Source of the DNA: a virus
IMG/VR virus record: IMGVR_UViG_3300028393_000144
Span: 1-39,865 of that record
Strand: one strand, 5' to 3'
DNA length: 39,865 bases
The translations under genes were made by a program, and so were the position numbers. A model generated the notes under the pieces. It was not told where the DNA came from, did not search any database, and worked only from the letters and a program-made list of their open reading frames with translations. Positions 15,299 through 21,962 of this stretch are shown here, piece after piece. Positions within the stretch are counted from its first letter, which is position 1; each line of letters begins with the position of its first letter.

Positions 15299-15688
15299 AT
15301 GAAGATAAGTGATAGCAAGATAGAAGTTATCGAGGCTGATAATTTCTCTATTGAAACTAAATACAGAATGACCCTGAAACACGAAGATGAAACTGTCCAT
15401 TGGATTGGATTCATTGGTGAGTATGGAATGGTAAGTGAATGGTGGAGTGCAGACGAGAAGAGAATTGAAGAACCCGATTGGATTGACGGGGAAGATTCTT
15501 TATTCGACATAGCAGAAGAGAAGTGCAAGGAGAATGAAAAGAGCTTCGATTGGCTCGTTACTAAAGTTCTCGAGATCTGTCCGAGTGCAACTTTCGAGAG
15601 AGATAATGAAGGCCAAGTTGTTATCTATACAGGACTCGAAGAAGATGAGACTGGCACACTAAAGAAGTTAGAGGTGGATAATGCCTAA
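15299..15688 (+). CDS. Early protein, 129 aa, first gene of unit 3
   Basis: The start is set at MKISDSKIEV because AGAAAG lies 7 bases before it; ATG 15293 would put that site almost on the start codon. The protein is acidic, with an N-terminal beta-rich part (residues about 1-50, including WIGFIGEYGMVSEWW) and a helical middle (DSLFDIAEEKCKENEKSF). No family recognised. It overlaps the next gene by 8 bases. It is probably an early host-takeover or regulatory protein, by position only. Confidence 0.75.
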   Translation: MKISDSKIEVIEADNFSIETKYRMTLKHEDETVHWIGFIGEYGMVSEWWSADEKRIEEPDWIDGEDSLFDIAEEKCKENEKSFDWLVTKVLEICPSATFERDNEGQVVIYTGLEEDETGTLKKLEVDNA

Positions 15689-16088
15689 GTATCGAGTAAC
15701 CCTGAAAGAGATAGTCCTACACGAGTTGTTTATTGAGGCAGATAACGAGTCTGATGCACGAGAGATTGCTCGTGGAATGGACTCGCCTGAAGGCTCAACC
15801 GAGGTGCAAGGTGCTGGCTGGGTAGAAACCGGCGACATTCTAGAAGTGGGTTACTACTGCTTCGATTGTGGTTGGGAAGATTCCAACCATACTTTCTTTA
15901 CTGAGGTCAATGGAAAGTTCTATTGCTCTATTCACTTTAGTAAATGCTGTAAATCTTTATCAACTTGGAAAGATTGCAGAGAACACTTGGAGTCTCCTTG
16001 TTATGAGACCACTTGCGATAAGTGCCACGAGGTTACTTGGGCTGAGTGCAAGGAACACGAACTCGGAGTTAGGGGGGTGAATGTATGA
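15681..16088 (+). CDS. Early protein with multiple Cys/His pairs, 135 aa
   Basis: The N-terminus (YRVTLKEIVLHELFIEADNESDAREIA) is a strand-strand-helix unit seen in several small phage proteins. From residue about 58 there are CFDC, YCSIHFSKCC, CREH, CYETTCDKCH and CKEH: up to eleven Cys and several His, enough for two zinc sites, suggesting a small zinc-binding adaptor or nucleic-acid-binding protein. It overlaps both neighbours (8 and 4 bases). Function unknown. Confidence 0.78.
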   Translation: MPKYRVTLKEIVLHELFIEADNESDAREIARGMDSPEGSTEVQGAGWVETGDILEVGYYCFDCGWEDSNHTFFTEVNGKFYCSIHFSKCCKSLSTWKDCREHLESPCYETTCDKCHEVTWAECKEHELGVRGVNV

Positions 16089-16321
16089 GTTATGCATACC
16101 GAGTTACTTTCGTAACTGACTATCTGACTATCACTACAACTGTGGAGTTAGAGGCTGATGATTCTTTCCAGAATCTAAGCAACGAGGCCTATGAGCAAGC
16201 GGCTATTTGCGGTATGAACAATGTCCAAGATTCGATTGGCAAGATAGATGAGTCAATTATCAACGACATAACTGTAACCCTGCTACTTGATGATGAGGAG
16301 GTAGAACTAAATGAAGGATAA
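16085..16321 (+). CDS. Small acidic early protein, 78 aa
   Basis: Linked to the previous gene by an ATGA overlap, with GGGGGTGA just upstream. The product is acidic, with an N-terminal beta strand (YAYRVTFVTDYLTITTTVELEA), a helical middle and a C-terminal strand ending EEVELNEG. No motif recognised. The C-terminal GAGGAGG also serves as the ribosome site of the next gene. Confidence 0.72.
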   Translation: MSYAYRVTFVTDYLTITTTVELEADDSFQNLSNEAYEQAAICGMNNVQDSIGKIDESIINDITVTLLLDDEEVELNEG

Positions 16322-16598
16322 GTGGCTAGTAACGATTGAGATAGATACCTATGACGGAGATCCGCGCTATTGGGATTGGGACATAATCTTTTCCGGCGAG
16401 GAAGACATAAAGATAATCAGCAGCAATCGCAAGGGTCGCGTATTTCCTACACAAGAGGGAGAGAGCGACCAAGACTCGATTTCGTGGGGTGAATTGGCGG
16501 AACTCACACACGCCACTCAGCTCGAACGATTCAACTGGTGTTCTTGCGAAGAGCAGGAAGACTTTCCATACAGCGACTGCCCTAGAAAGGTGGTCTAG
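16311..16598 (+). CDS. Small early protein, 95 aa
   Basis: Starts 11 bases before the previous stop, behind GAGGAGG at 16295-16301. It has an N-terminal strand-rich part with aromatic residues (WLVTIEIDTYDGDPRYWDWDIIF) and a C-terminal WCSCEEQEDFPYSDC with three Cys that could bind a metal. No family recognised. It stops directly before the TTG start of the next gene. Confidence 0.72.
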   Translation: MKDKWLVTIEIDTYDGDPRYWDWDIIFSGEEDIKIISSNRKGRVFPTQEGESDQDSISWGELAELTHATQLERFNWCSCEEQEDFPYSDCPRKVV

Positions 16599-16724
16599 TT
16601 GATAGGCTTTGGACTATTCATACTTACATTCTTTACCTTGCCTCTTGGAATTACCGAGGGGCAACCATTACTAATAACGATACCTCTCCTCGCTTGGGGA
16701 GTGGCTATCTTGTTTGGGGGATAA
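16599..16724 (+). CDS. Membrane micro-protein, 41 aa, TTG start
   Basis: It begins with TTG directly after the previous stop, with AAAGG (16586-16590) 8 bases upstream, and its own stop directly abuts the next ATG. Two hydrophobic segments (LIGFGLFILTFFTLPLGI; LLITIPLLAWGVAILFG) form a probable helical hairpin in the membrane. It precedes a secreted Rpf-like protein, so a holin-like or envelope role is possible but unproven. Confidence 0.6.
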   Translation: MIGFGLFILTFFTLPLGITEGQPLLITIPLLAWGVAILFGG

Positions 16725-17129
16725 ATGCACCGACTAACACTCGGTTTGGTTGCGTTGGGGCTGGCTCTTATGCTTGCCCCAACTGCACCCATAACCGCAA
16801 GAACAGAACCAACACAGAATCAAGTGCCTATTTTGATTAGAGTTCCAGACATTGAGATCACCGATCTCCCATTGGCTTGGCAAAAACTTGCCACCTGTGA
16901 GTCCGGTCAAAGACACAATGCCGTCAGCGGCAAACGCGATCAGTTCCAAGGATATTTTCAGATTGAATATCCCCGGACTTGGAAAGCCCACGGCGGCACA
17001 AGCGGCACACAACCCAAGAATGCAACGCTAAGAGAACAGTTCGCTGTAGCTCTGCATATATATGTAAACCGAGGCCATAGTCCTTGGCCTTACTGTGGAA
17101 AATTCCTCAAGGAATACTATGGTAAGTAA
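16725..17129 (+). CDS. Secreted resuscitation-promoting-factor-like muralytic protein, 134 aa
   Basis: Residues 1-25 form a signal peptide (hydrophobic LGLVALGLALMLAPTAPITA). Residues about 50-130 match the Rpf/transglycosylase fold family: WQKLATCESG with the conserved Glu after Cys, the QGYFQIEYPRTWKAHGG core, an EQFAVALHIYVNRG helix, and SPWPYCG, whose Cys pairs with the first in Rpf domains. Rpf proteins cleave peptidoglycan and stimulate regrowth of dormant actinobacteria. Here it is the last plus-strand gene, away from the endolysin. It could act in wall remodelling, entry or host activation. The domain call is strong; the phage role is open. Confidence 0.85.
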   Translation: MHRLTLGLVALGLALMLAPTAPITARTEPTQNQVPILIRVPDIEITDLPLAWQKLATCESGQRHNAVSGKRDQFQGYFQIEYPRTWKAHGGTSGTQPKNATLREQFAVALHIYVNRGHSPWPYCGKFLKEYYGK

Positions 17130-17134
17130 TTGAC

Positions 17135-17152
17135 AATGCCGTAAGCGGCATT
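17135..17152 (+). terminator. Short hairpin after the Rpf-like gene
   Basis: AATGCCG (17135-17141) pairs with CGGCATT (17146-17152) around TAAG. It has no T-run, so it probably stabilises the 3' end or assists the stronger terminator that follows. Confidence 0.4.
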
Positions 17153-17163
17153 AGAATGGTACA

Positions 17164-17210
17164 ACTAAGACCCCTCCGGACTGTAGGCCGTGAGGGGTCT
17201 TAGTCTTTTT
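17164..17210 (+). terminator. Strong terminator between convergent blocks
   Basis: A 13-bp perfect stem (17164-17176 with 17192-17204) with a 15-base loop, followed by CTTTTT. It closes the plus-strand block after the Rpf-like gene. The stem may also stop minus-strand transcripts, though no T-run follows in that direction. The T-run overlaps the stop codon of the convergent zinc-ribbon gene. Confidence 0.85.
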
Positions 17211-17394
17211 ATCCCCTTGGATTCTCTATCGAGTAGAAACCGCCAGCTTTGAAAATCGTAGGCGTTGCTGTCCACTTGCGATTGAATTGTGAATGACAGT
17301 TATCGCAAATGTATGTCTCTTCAGGATCAGTTATCTTGCGTTCGATCTCTCGAACATCACCGCAACCCGGACATTCGTATTCGTATGTAGCCAT
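17209..17394 (-). CDS. FmdB-like zinc-ribbon protein, 61 aa
   Basis: The start is at MATYEYECPGCG, joined to the previous stop as TAATG; an upstream in-frame ATG lies inside the previous gene. The pattern MATYEYxCPxCG followed by CDNC is the FmdB-type putative regulatory zinc ribbon, with two CxxC pairs (residues 8-11 and 30-33) binding one zinc. It ends with the usual FKAGGFYS. The family occurs across bacteria and phages; DNA or RNA contact is suspected but not established. Last gene of the block. Confidence 0.85.
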   Translation of the reverse strand: MATYEYECPGCGDVREIERKITDPEETYICDNCHSQFNRKWTATPTIFKAGGFYSIENPRG

Positions 17395-17870
17395 TAGTTT
17401 ATGTAACTCCCTCTGAACTTGCGTAGTGCATCTTCCGGCACACAATAAAGCTCTGGCCTCTTCCAGTCTGGCTTGTCTAAGAACTCTGGTTTCTTAGCAT
17501 CACCACCCATGATCCAACCAATGAGTTCATAGTCCGGCATACCACCCTTGACCAATACAAACTTCACATCATCATCAGCTTCAGGTCTGATTAACAACCT
17601 GCCATTCTGGTGCTTGGTAAACTTTACATCTATATTCGGCTTTATATCTACACCATTCTCACCAAAGTTTGCACCCCAGTAAAGACCAAGATACTTAGCA
17701 ACTGCAATCTCTGATCCACATCCATCAACATCTAAAAGTATTCGCTCCCAAGGATTCATATCCTTAAGGCCATGCATCTGTGCGTTCTTCATGGTAGATA
17801 CATATCGTTCAATCGCTGTGTTCGCTGCGAGTACCACCTCGTAGCGTTCTAGCGTTACCTTTAACCCCAA
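17394..17870 (-). CDS. Putative PD-(D/E)XK-type protein, up to 158 aa
   Basis: The central segment (GCGSEIAVAKYLG, then VDIKPNIDVKFTK, then GRLLIRPEADDDVKFVLV) looks like the core of a restriction-endonuclease-like fold, with a Glu on the first helix and D-x-K on the following strand. This is a resemblance, not a firm assignment. The longest frame begins with TTG 17870, overlapping the sigma-like gene by 10 bases; a later GTG or ATG start is possible because no clear ribosome site is seen. It is cotranscribed with the zinc ribbon downstream. Confidence 0.65.
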   Translation of the reverse strand: MGLKVTLERYEVVLAANTAIERYVSTMKNAQMHGLKDMNPWERILLDVDGCGSEIAVAKYLGLYWGANFGENGVDIKPNIDVKFTKHQNGRLLIRPEADDDVKFVLVKGGMPDYELIGWIMGGDAKKPEFLDKPDWKRPELYCVPEDALRKFRGSYIN

Positions 17871-18496
17871 GGCGTGGGCCCACCTAGATGGTCAATCATT
17901 TTGCGTAAAGCTTTCTGAATCTTTCTATCAACTGTAGAGTCTGAGTACCCCATCTCTGTTGCTATATCCGAGAGGATCATTGGAGATGCACCGTATCTAC
18001 TGGTGAGTATGAGTTGCTGTTCATCATCCAATAATTCAAATGCAGATCGTATGTCTATGACCATGGCTAATACATTGCCACCCTCACTAGGCACCGGTGG
18101 TTTACGAGGAGTGCCATCATCAACTCGATCAATAAGAACTGCACCCTGCGATTCAAACTGCAACGCTACCGGTAGTAGTGATGCCAAGGTTATGGTGTCG
18201 TAGAAGAACTCATCACCTGTTGAATAGCCTAGCTTTGCTGACTTCTCTTTACGAGAATACTTTTCTATGTGCCTACGGAACCGAGCCATCAACCTGCGAG
18301 CAACCCACTTGGTCTCTTCTTTGCTGACTTCATACGATGCATCAAGTGACTCAACCAATTTAGGTCGCTGGATTATATACATCCTCAGCTCTTGCTCGAG
18401 GTCGCTGCGTTCTACATAGTCATGAAATCTACGATGGATAAATGCAGAGGTGATCTTTACCAGATCCTCGATATGCTCGTCAGCCCGTTCGGTCAT
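17861..18496 (-). CDS. Sigma-70-family-like transcription factor, 211 aa
   Basis: The N-terminal part (RRFHDYVERSDLEQELRMYI, then WVARRLMARFRRHIEKYSR) fits a region-2-like helical domain, and the C-terminus carries a region-4-like HTH: FELLDDEQQLILTSRYG, then LSDIATEMGYSDSTVDRKIQKALRKM. A linker of about 60 residues lies between. Such proteins bind host RNA polymerase and redirect it to phage promoters. It overlaps the 34-aa gene by ATGA. As no phage RNA polymerase is present, it is the leading candidate for switching gene classes, perhaps via the leader motifs at 13400-15289; that link is inference. Confidence 0.75.
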   Translation of the reverse strand: MTERADEHIEDLVKITSAFIHRRFHDYVERSDLEQELRMYIIQRPKLVESLDASYEVSKEETKWVARRLMARFRRHIEKYSRKEKSAKLGYSTGDEFFYDTITLASLLPVALQFESQGAVLIDRVDDGTPRKPPVPSEGGNVLAMVIDIRSAFELLDDEQQLILTSRYGASPMILSDIATEMGYSDSTVDRKIQKALRKMIDHLGGPTPWG

Positions 18497-18597
18497 TCTT
18501 CTTCTAGCTCTATGAGTGCATCCATAACAAACTTAGCAACGAATACCACCAATGTAATTACAACAAGTGGTGTCAAAAAAAATATGATCTTCTTCAT
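18493..18597 (-). CDS. Membrane micro-protein, 34 aa
   Basis: A very short gene chained by ATGA overlaps to both neighbours. It is almost entirely one transmembrane segment (IIFFLTPLVVITLVVFVAKFVM) with a basic start (MKK) and an acidic end (LEEE). The double overlap and clean topology support it as real. No family recognised. Confidence 0.62.
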   Translation of the reverse strand: MKKIIFFLTPLVVITLVVFVAKFVMDALIELEEE

Positions 18598-19049
18598 GGC
18601 TGGTTATTCTCCGGCCATGTGCCACGAGTAACCATCATGGCAATGATGCAATAGTTTGCTAGATCTTTGAAGGAATCCTCAATGGATTCATGCTCTGGAT
18701 CATGCCCAGATGCCAACAGATTCTTTAGCCGCTCTAACTTATCACCCATGCGTACCATTAGGCCGTTGATAGGGCCACCGAAGGCATTGTTGATGTTGCC
18801 GGGGCCGTAGTCACGCTGCTTACTAATGAGTAAGTTACCAAGCTCATCGATAATATCCCACGAGTCAGTAACAAACTTGTTCATCATCGGGTCTGCGGTA
18901 GTTGAACTACTATCTCGAGGGCCAAAGGCTGACTTGAGCTTTGTTTTAGGCTGAGGATTTTGAGACCTAAGTCCTCCAATAATTTCCTTAAAATCTCTGT
19001 CGTCATTTGATCTACTGATTCCATCCTCATACTCGCTCATCGATTCCAA
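18594..19049 (-). CDS. DUF1599 / nucleotide-modification-associated domain 1 protein, 151 aa
   Basis: Residues about 70-145 carry the domain signature: LLISKQRDYGPGNI, then GLMVRMGDKLERLKNLL, then ESIEDSFKDLANYCIIAMM. This all-helical domain is found in phages and has been linked by gene context to modified-base systems or nucleotide metabolism (Nmad1). The first 60 residues are polar and probably disordered. It overlaps the primase gene by 23 bases; ATG 19040 is an alternative start. No thymidylate-synthase-like or glycosylating base-modification enzyme is seen nearby, so its exact role is open. Confidence 0.82.
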   Translation of the reverse strand: MESMSEYEDGISRSNDDRDFKEIIGGLRSQNPQPKTKLKSAFGPRDSSSTTADPMMNKFVTDSWDIIDELGNLLISKQRDYGPGNINNAFGGPINGLMVRMGDKLERLKNLLASGHDPEHESIEDSFKDLANYCIIAMMVTRGTWPENNQP

Positions 19050-19677
19050 GCCTCCTTCGTAATCCTTCTAAACCCTCATCTAATACTATAGAGTTTACAT
19101 CACTTCCGAGTGGAAGTGCTATCAATTCAGCGTGTTCAACCTCCTGTAATACTTTCTCTGCCAATTCCATTCCGGGATTAGAACCATCTTTCTTATCGTC
19201 ATTATCTGCAAGAACAACAACTCTTCGGTAGCCACTAAATAACCTATTGAAGTGTGGCTTCCAAGCTTTGACCCCTGCCACTCCAACTGCTGGTAACAAC
19301 TGACTTGCAACGACTGCATCCAGTTCTCCCTCGCAAATAGCAACGATGTCACTAGGCTTCTGTAGATCTATAGCATTGAATAACCTTGCAGGTTGATGCA
19401 TTGGTGCCATGTATCTTGGCCCCGGAGAATCATCTACCCTGCGAAACTTAAACCCTGCTACACCATTGACCACTCGGTATGGGATAGCAAGCCATCCAAT
19501 AAATTGGGAATGGCTAGGATCACAGTCGACTGGTACGGTTCCGAGCAGATGCTCGCTTGCCAGTTCTTGACTGAAGCCCCGGCCTTTTAGATAAGAGACC
19601 GTCTCCTCGTTTATTTTCTTGTGATAGTTCAATGCCAGATCGTTTAGCAATGTCAACCGCTCTATCGAAAGCAACAC
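19027..19677 (-). CDS. Primase Toprim module (downstream frame of a split primase)
   Basis: This frame holds YHKKINEETVSYLKGRGFS (about residues 18-36), the linker typical of DnaG/gp4-type primases, and a Toprim domain: VAICEGELDAVVASQL (catalytic Glu in EGELD) and VVVLADNDDKKDG (Asp motif). Toprim domains catalyse primer synthesis with metal ions. The frame overlaps the zinc-binding gene by 158 bases, its only early starts are GTG or TTG, and no ribosome site is visible. Fusion to the upstream frame by +1 frameshifting, reinitiation, or a 1-base sequence error are all possible. The first ~16 residues as given may not be translated. Confidence 0.78.
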   Translation of the reverse strand: MLLSIERLTLLNDLALNYHKKINEETVSYLKGRGFSQELASEHLLGTVPVDCDPSHSQFIGWLAIPYRVVNGVAGFKFRRVDDSPGPRYMAPMHQPARLFNAIDLQKPSDIVAICEGELDAVVASQLLPAVGVAGVKAWKPHFNRLFSGYRRVVVLADNDDKKDGSNPGMELAEKVLQEVEHAELIALPLGSDVNSIVLDEGLEGLRRRLGIDERV

Positions 19678-19900
19678 GAAAGTCCACCCCTTCTTTCCAC
19701 ATTAGTAATGAGTATGCATCTCCACCTATGCCACAGGTATGGCAGAAGTAAAGCCCTGCCTTCTCTCCATCTGTACTCATTACGGCAGATCGATGAGAGT
19801 CCTCGTGAAAGCAACATCTAACTGGCTTTGAATAGCCGTCTCTTACTTCTCCTCCGTAGTGCTGGATTACGGCCTTGAGAAGATCGGGATCGGCAGCCAT
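19520..19900 (-). CDS. Primase CHC2-type zinc-binding module (upstream frame)
   Basis: Residues about 1-92 match the N-terminal zinc domain of DnaG-like primases: LLKAVIQHYGGEV, a CCFHEDSH motif, LYFCHTCGIGGDAYSLL, then FDRAVDIAKRSGIEL. The CxH and CxxC residues would bind zinc and recognise template DNA. After about residue 95 the sequence (KRGDGLLSKRPGLQ...) is unlike a primase, while the +1 frame carries the expected linker, so the natural continuation is in the Toprim frame. Residues 95-126 may be a shadow or a real tail. Confidence 0.8.
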   Translation of the reverse strand: MAADPDLLKAVIQHYGGEVRDGYSKPVRCCFHEDSHRSAVMSTDGEKAGLYFCHTCGIGGDAYSLLMWKEGVDFRVAFDRAVDIAKRSGIELSQENKRGDGLLSKRPGLQSRTGKRASARNRTSRL

Positions 19901-20091
19901 TAGTAATTCTTTCTGACTGGTTTCTTCTTTGTTGTTGCTCCTAAACTGGCAAGGTAGCTATTGAATTCAGCCACCTGTCGTTCCATCTTTTTCTGTTCAA
20001 TCCTTGCATCTAGTGTGTAATACAGATGCTCTAAGAAATGATAGAGAGCAACACCTGCAATGACTACTAATACACTTACTACTGTTTCCAT
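19900..20091 (-). CDS. Small membrane protein, 63 aa
   Basis: One N-terminal transmembrane segment (VVSVLVVIAGVALYHFL, residues about 4-20), then a charged helix likely to form a coiled coil (LDARIEQKKMERQVAEFNSYL) and a basic end. It overlaps the nuclease gene by 13 bases and meets the primase start at one base (TAATG). Membrane attachment of the replication machinery is one idea; the sequence gives no direct evidence. Confidence 0.68.
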   Translation of the reverse strand: METVVSVLVVIAGVALYHFLEHLYYTLDARIEQKKMERQVAEFNSYLASLGATTKKKPVRKNY

Positions 20092-20456
20092 TTTACTACC
20101 TCCACGAATGTATCGAGTTCCATTATTACGAATGACTTACCTACTGATGATTGCCTACGCTTTGCAATAACTATTCCTACTGCTGGCGTTGACTTTCTTT
20201 TCTTTACCCAGTTCTTTGATTCTTCTACTGACTCTTGGATCCATGGCCCCGGCTTGAATGACTTCTCATTCTTTGCCTCGACAACTATGAAAGTCTGAAT
20301 ATCTTGGGCCCATAACCACAGATCCCCTTCATCGCTGGTTCCGGTCAGGCGTAATCTCTCAACTGGAGTGAACTCTTTATCCCTGAAGTATTCAACGAGG
20401 TCGCTTTCCCATGTTGCACCCTTGCGTTTGTTAGCTCGAGATTGCTTGGAGTCCAA
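20079..20456 (-). CDS. Hjc/VRR-type Holliday-junction-resolvase-like nuclease, 125 aa
   Basis: The sequence fits the restriction-endonuclease fold of Hjc-like resolvases: Glu in GATWESDLVEYF (residue 17), GTSDEGDLWLW with Asp (about 46), and FIVVEAKNEKSF with the E-x-K pair (about 60). These residues bind metal in the family. The protein could resolve branched DNA before packaging. Its length is normal for the family. It overlaps the ATPase gene by 26 bases, placing it firmly in the replication operon. Confidence 0.78.
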   Translation of the reverse strand: MDSKQSRANKRKGATWESDLVEYFRDKEFTPVERLRLTGTSDEGDLWLWAQDIQTFIVVEAKNEKSFKPGPWIQESVEESKNWVKKRKSTPAVGIVIAKRRQSSVGKSFVIMELDTFVEVVKWKQ

Positions 20457-21282
20457 CGAAGTTCACCCCCGGTCTTACATCTGCCCTACCTTGCTGGTCT
20501 GAATCTGCTATCTGAACCCTTGCTGGATCAATCAACAGAGTCACATACTGCGTTGCATCTGCTGAGTGTTCACCAAATCTATTCTTTACAGCAGCAACTC
20601 TGAACTGTCCATACTCTGGATCCATTGCAATAGATAAGATCATAGAAGGAAGTTGAGATGCCTTACCAAGTATTGCTCTTCGTGGTGCTGGCAAGGTAGG
20701 ACTTCCGGTTCCTGCCTCACTCATGTGAGTTAGTGCAAGGACACAAGCACCGGTCTTGCGAGCAACATGATGCAACTCTGACATGATTGCACGAATACCC
20801 GACCACTCTTCTCCAGTTACAGAGACACAGTTCATTAGGTTATCAATGACAATCAATGCAGGTGCCATGCCATAGACCTCGCCATAAGCGAGGATCTCTA
20901 GCTCTATTGAATCCATATCCGGCGATGGATCGAATACCCATTTGATATGGGAACCCTTCTCCTTTAGTAATGGATCGAAGTAATGCGAGTCTGTATCTAA
21001 GTAAGTCTCTACTTGTTGTTGAGATATACCAGTCAGACCTGCAACTGTTCTAAACATCTGAGTAATGGGGTCGGTATCCGCCGAGAAGTAAAGGGTTGGA
21101 ACCCCTGTCCTCAAGGCGTATACCAACGCCATCAAACTCTTACCTGAGTTTGGCTGACCTGCGATAAGACACAACTGTGACTGACGGAATCGCATACCAG
21201 ATCTCCGAAGAGATTCCCATACATCGGGTAAGGGTTTAGCAGAAGAGTTTGTGCTATGCACAGCTTGAAGCAAGTTCAACAT
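20431..21282 (-). CDS. DnaB/RecA-like ATPase (replicative helicase-type), 283 aa
   Basis: Walker A GQPNSGKS lies at residues 42-49 and Walker B LIVIDNLMN near 145, followed by a VLALTHMSE sensor strand near 180: the layout of RecA-fold DnaB-like helicases and related ATPases. It lacks the N-terminal primase-binding domain of full DnaB. It is probably the helicase or loading ATPase of the phage fork, working with the split primase two genes on. The C-terminus ends a little after the core. The start overlaps the WhiB stop by one base (TAATG). Confidence 0.85.
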   Translation of the reverse strand: MLNLLQAVHSTNSSAKPLPDVWESLRRSGMRFRQSQLCLIAGQPNSGKSLMALVYALRTGVPTLYFSADTDPITQMFRTVAGLTGISQQQVETYLDTDSHYFDPLLKEKGSHIKWVFDPSPDMDSIELEILAYGEVYGMAPALIVIDNLMNCVSVTGEEWSGIRAIMSELHHVARKTGACVLALTHMSEAGTGSPTLPAPRRAILGKASQLPSMILSIAMDPEYGQFRVAAVKNRFGEHSADATQYVTLLIDPARVQIADSDQQGRADVRPGVNFVGLQAISS

Positions 21283-21611
21283 TATGCAGCAACACTCCTC
21301 TTCCTAACAAGCTTTAATGATTTTCGTAACTCTCTTCGTTCTATTGCAGAAGATGCACCCCAATAGTTGTGGTCTTCATTATGTAATGCCCAGTTGAAAC
21401 AAGATACTAATAACGGACAAGCATTACAGATCTTATTTAGTTCTGGGTAGTGAGTGAAATCTTTTTCGTCTGTGCAGAACAGTTCACTACCAACTGATGC
21501 ACAGGCTTCTGTTCCGGTGAATGCCGGGTACTTTGGTGTACCCGGCTCCACTAGACTCGTTAGGAAGCGTTGGCTCTGAAGTCGCATTGCTGGCCTTGCG
21601 GTCTTTGACAA
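21282..21611 (-). CDS. WhiB-family Fe-S transcription factor, up to 109 aa
   Basis: Residues Cys37, Cys62, Cys65 and Cys71 have the WhiB spacing (C-x24-C-x2-C-x5-C) for a redox-sensitive 4Fe-4S cluster; an extra Cys46 is present. YWGASSAIERREL is the G-W-G turn after the cluster, followed by a basic DNA-contacting tail (KLVRKRSVAA). WhiB proteins occur in actinobacteria and their phages and act with the main sigma factor. The frame starts with TTG 21611; ATG 21587 (MRLQSQ) is an equally plausible start. It overlaps the previous gene by 52 bases or 28. It probably reprogrammes host transcription. Confidence 0.92.
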   Translation of the reverse strand: MSKTARPAMRLQSQRFLTSLVEPGTPKYPAFTGTEACASVGSELFCTDEKDFTHYPELNKICNACPLLVSCFNWALHNEDHNYWGASSAIERRELRKSLKLVRKRSVAA

Positions 21612-21961
21612 GCATAGAAGGCACGATATGCCTTGCCACTTGTCTTTGATGTGCCAGCAGGAACTAACTTTGCTTGCTCACCATGTTTACAGACCGGACT
21701 GCCAGATGCAGGTGGAGCTTGGTTGCCCCATTGTTGCGGTTGAATGATAGTTGCACCTAAAGCGTTCGCCACTTCAGGTATGGACATTGGCTGTGGGCCT
21801 CCGTCAAATGCAGAAGCCATATTATTCAATAGGTTTTCTGCTCCAGATTGTCCAAGTGCTTCAGCTAATTTCTGTGTGAAGCCAAGGTATGTTGCATCCG
21901 CTATGACAAAGATGGTTCCATCGTTTGTCTTAGTCGAGACTTGAAAGCCGAGTTCGGCCAT
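21560..21961 (-). CDS. Replication-block protein with C-terminal zinc-binding motif, 133 aa
   Basis: GAGGAG precedes the ATG. The N-terminal ~75 residues form a helical domain (TYLGFTQKLAEALGQSGAENLLNNM). After a Pro/Gln-rich linker (QPQQWGNQAPPASGSP) comes C-x-H ... C-x7-C ending DFRANAS, which resembles small zinc-binding tails on nucleic-acid enzymes. It is often found beside a RecB-like nuclease in actinophages. A role as an ssDNA-binding or nuclease partner is inference. Confidence 0.72.
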   Translation of the reverse strand: MAELGFQVSTKTNDGTIFVIADATYLGFTQKLAEALGQSGAENLLNNMASAFDGGPQPMSIPEVANALGATIIQPQQWGNQAPPASGSPVCKHGEQAKLVPAGTSKTSGKAYRAFYACQRPQGQQCDFRANAS

Positions 21962-21962
21962 G

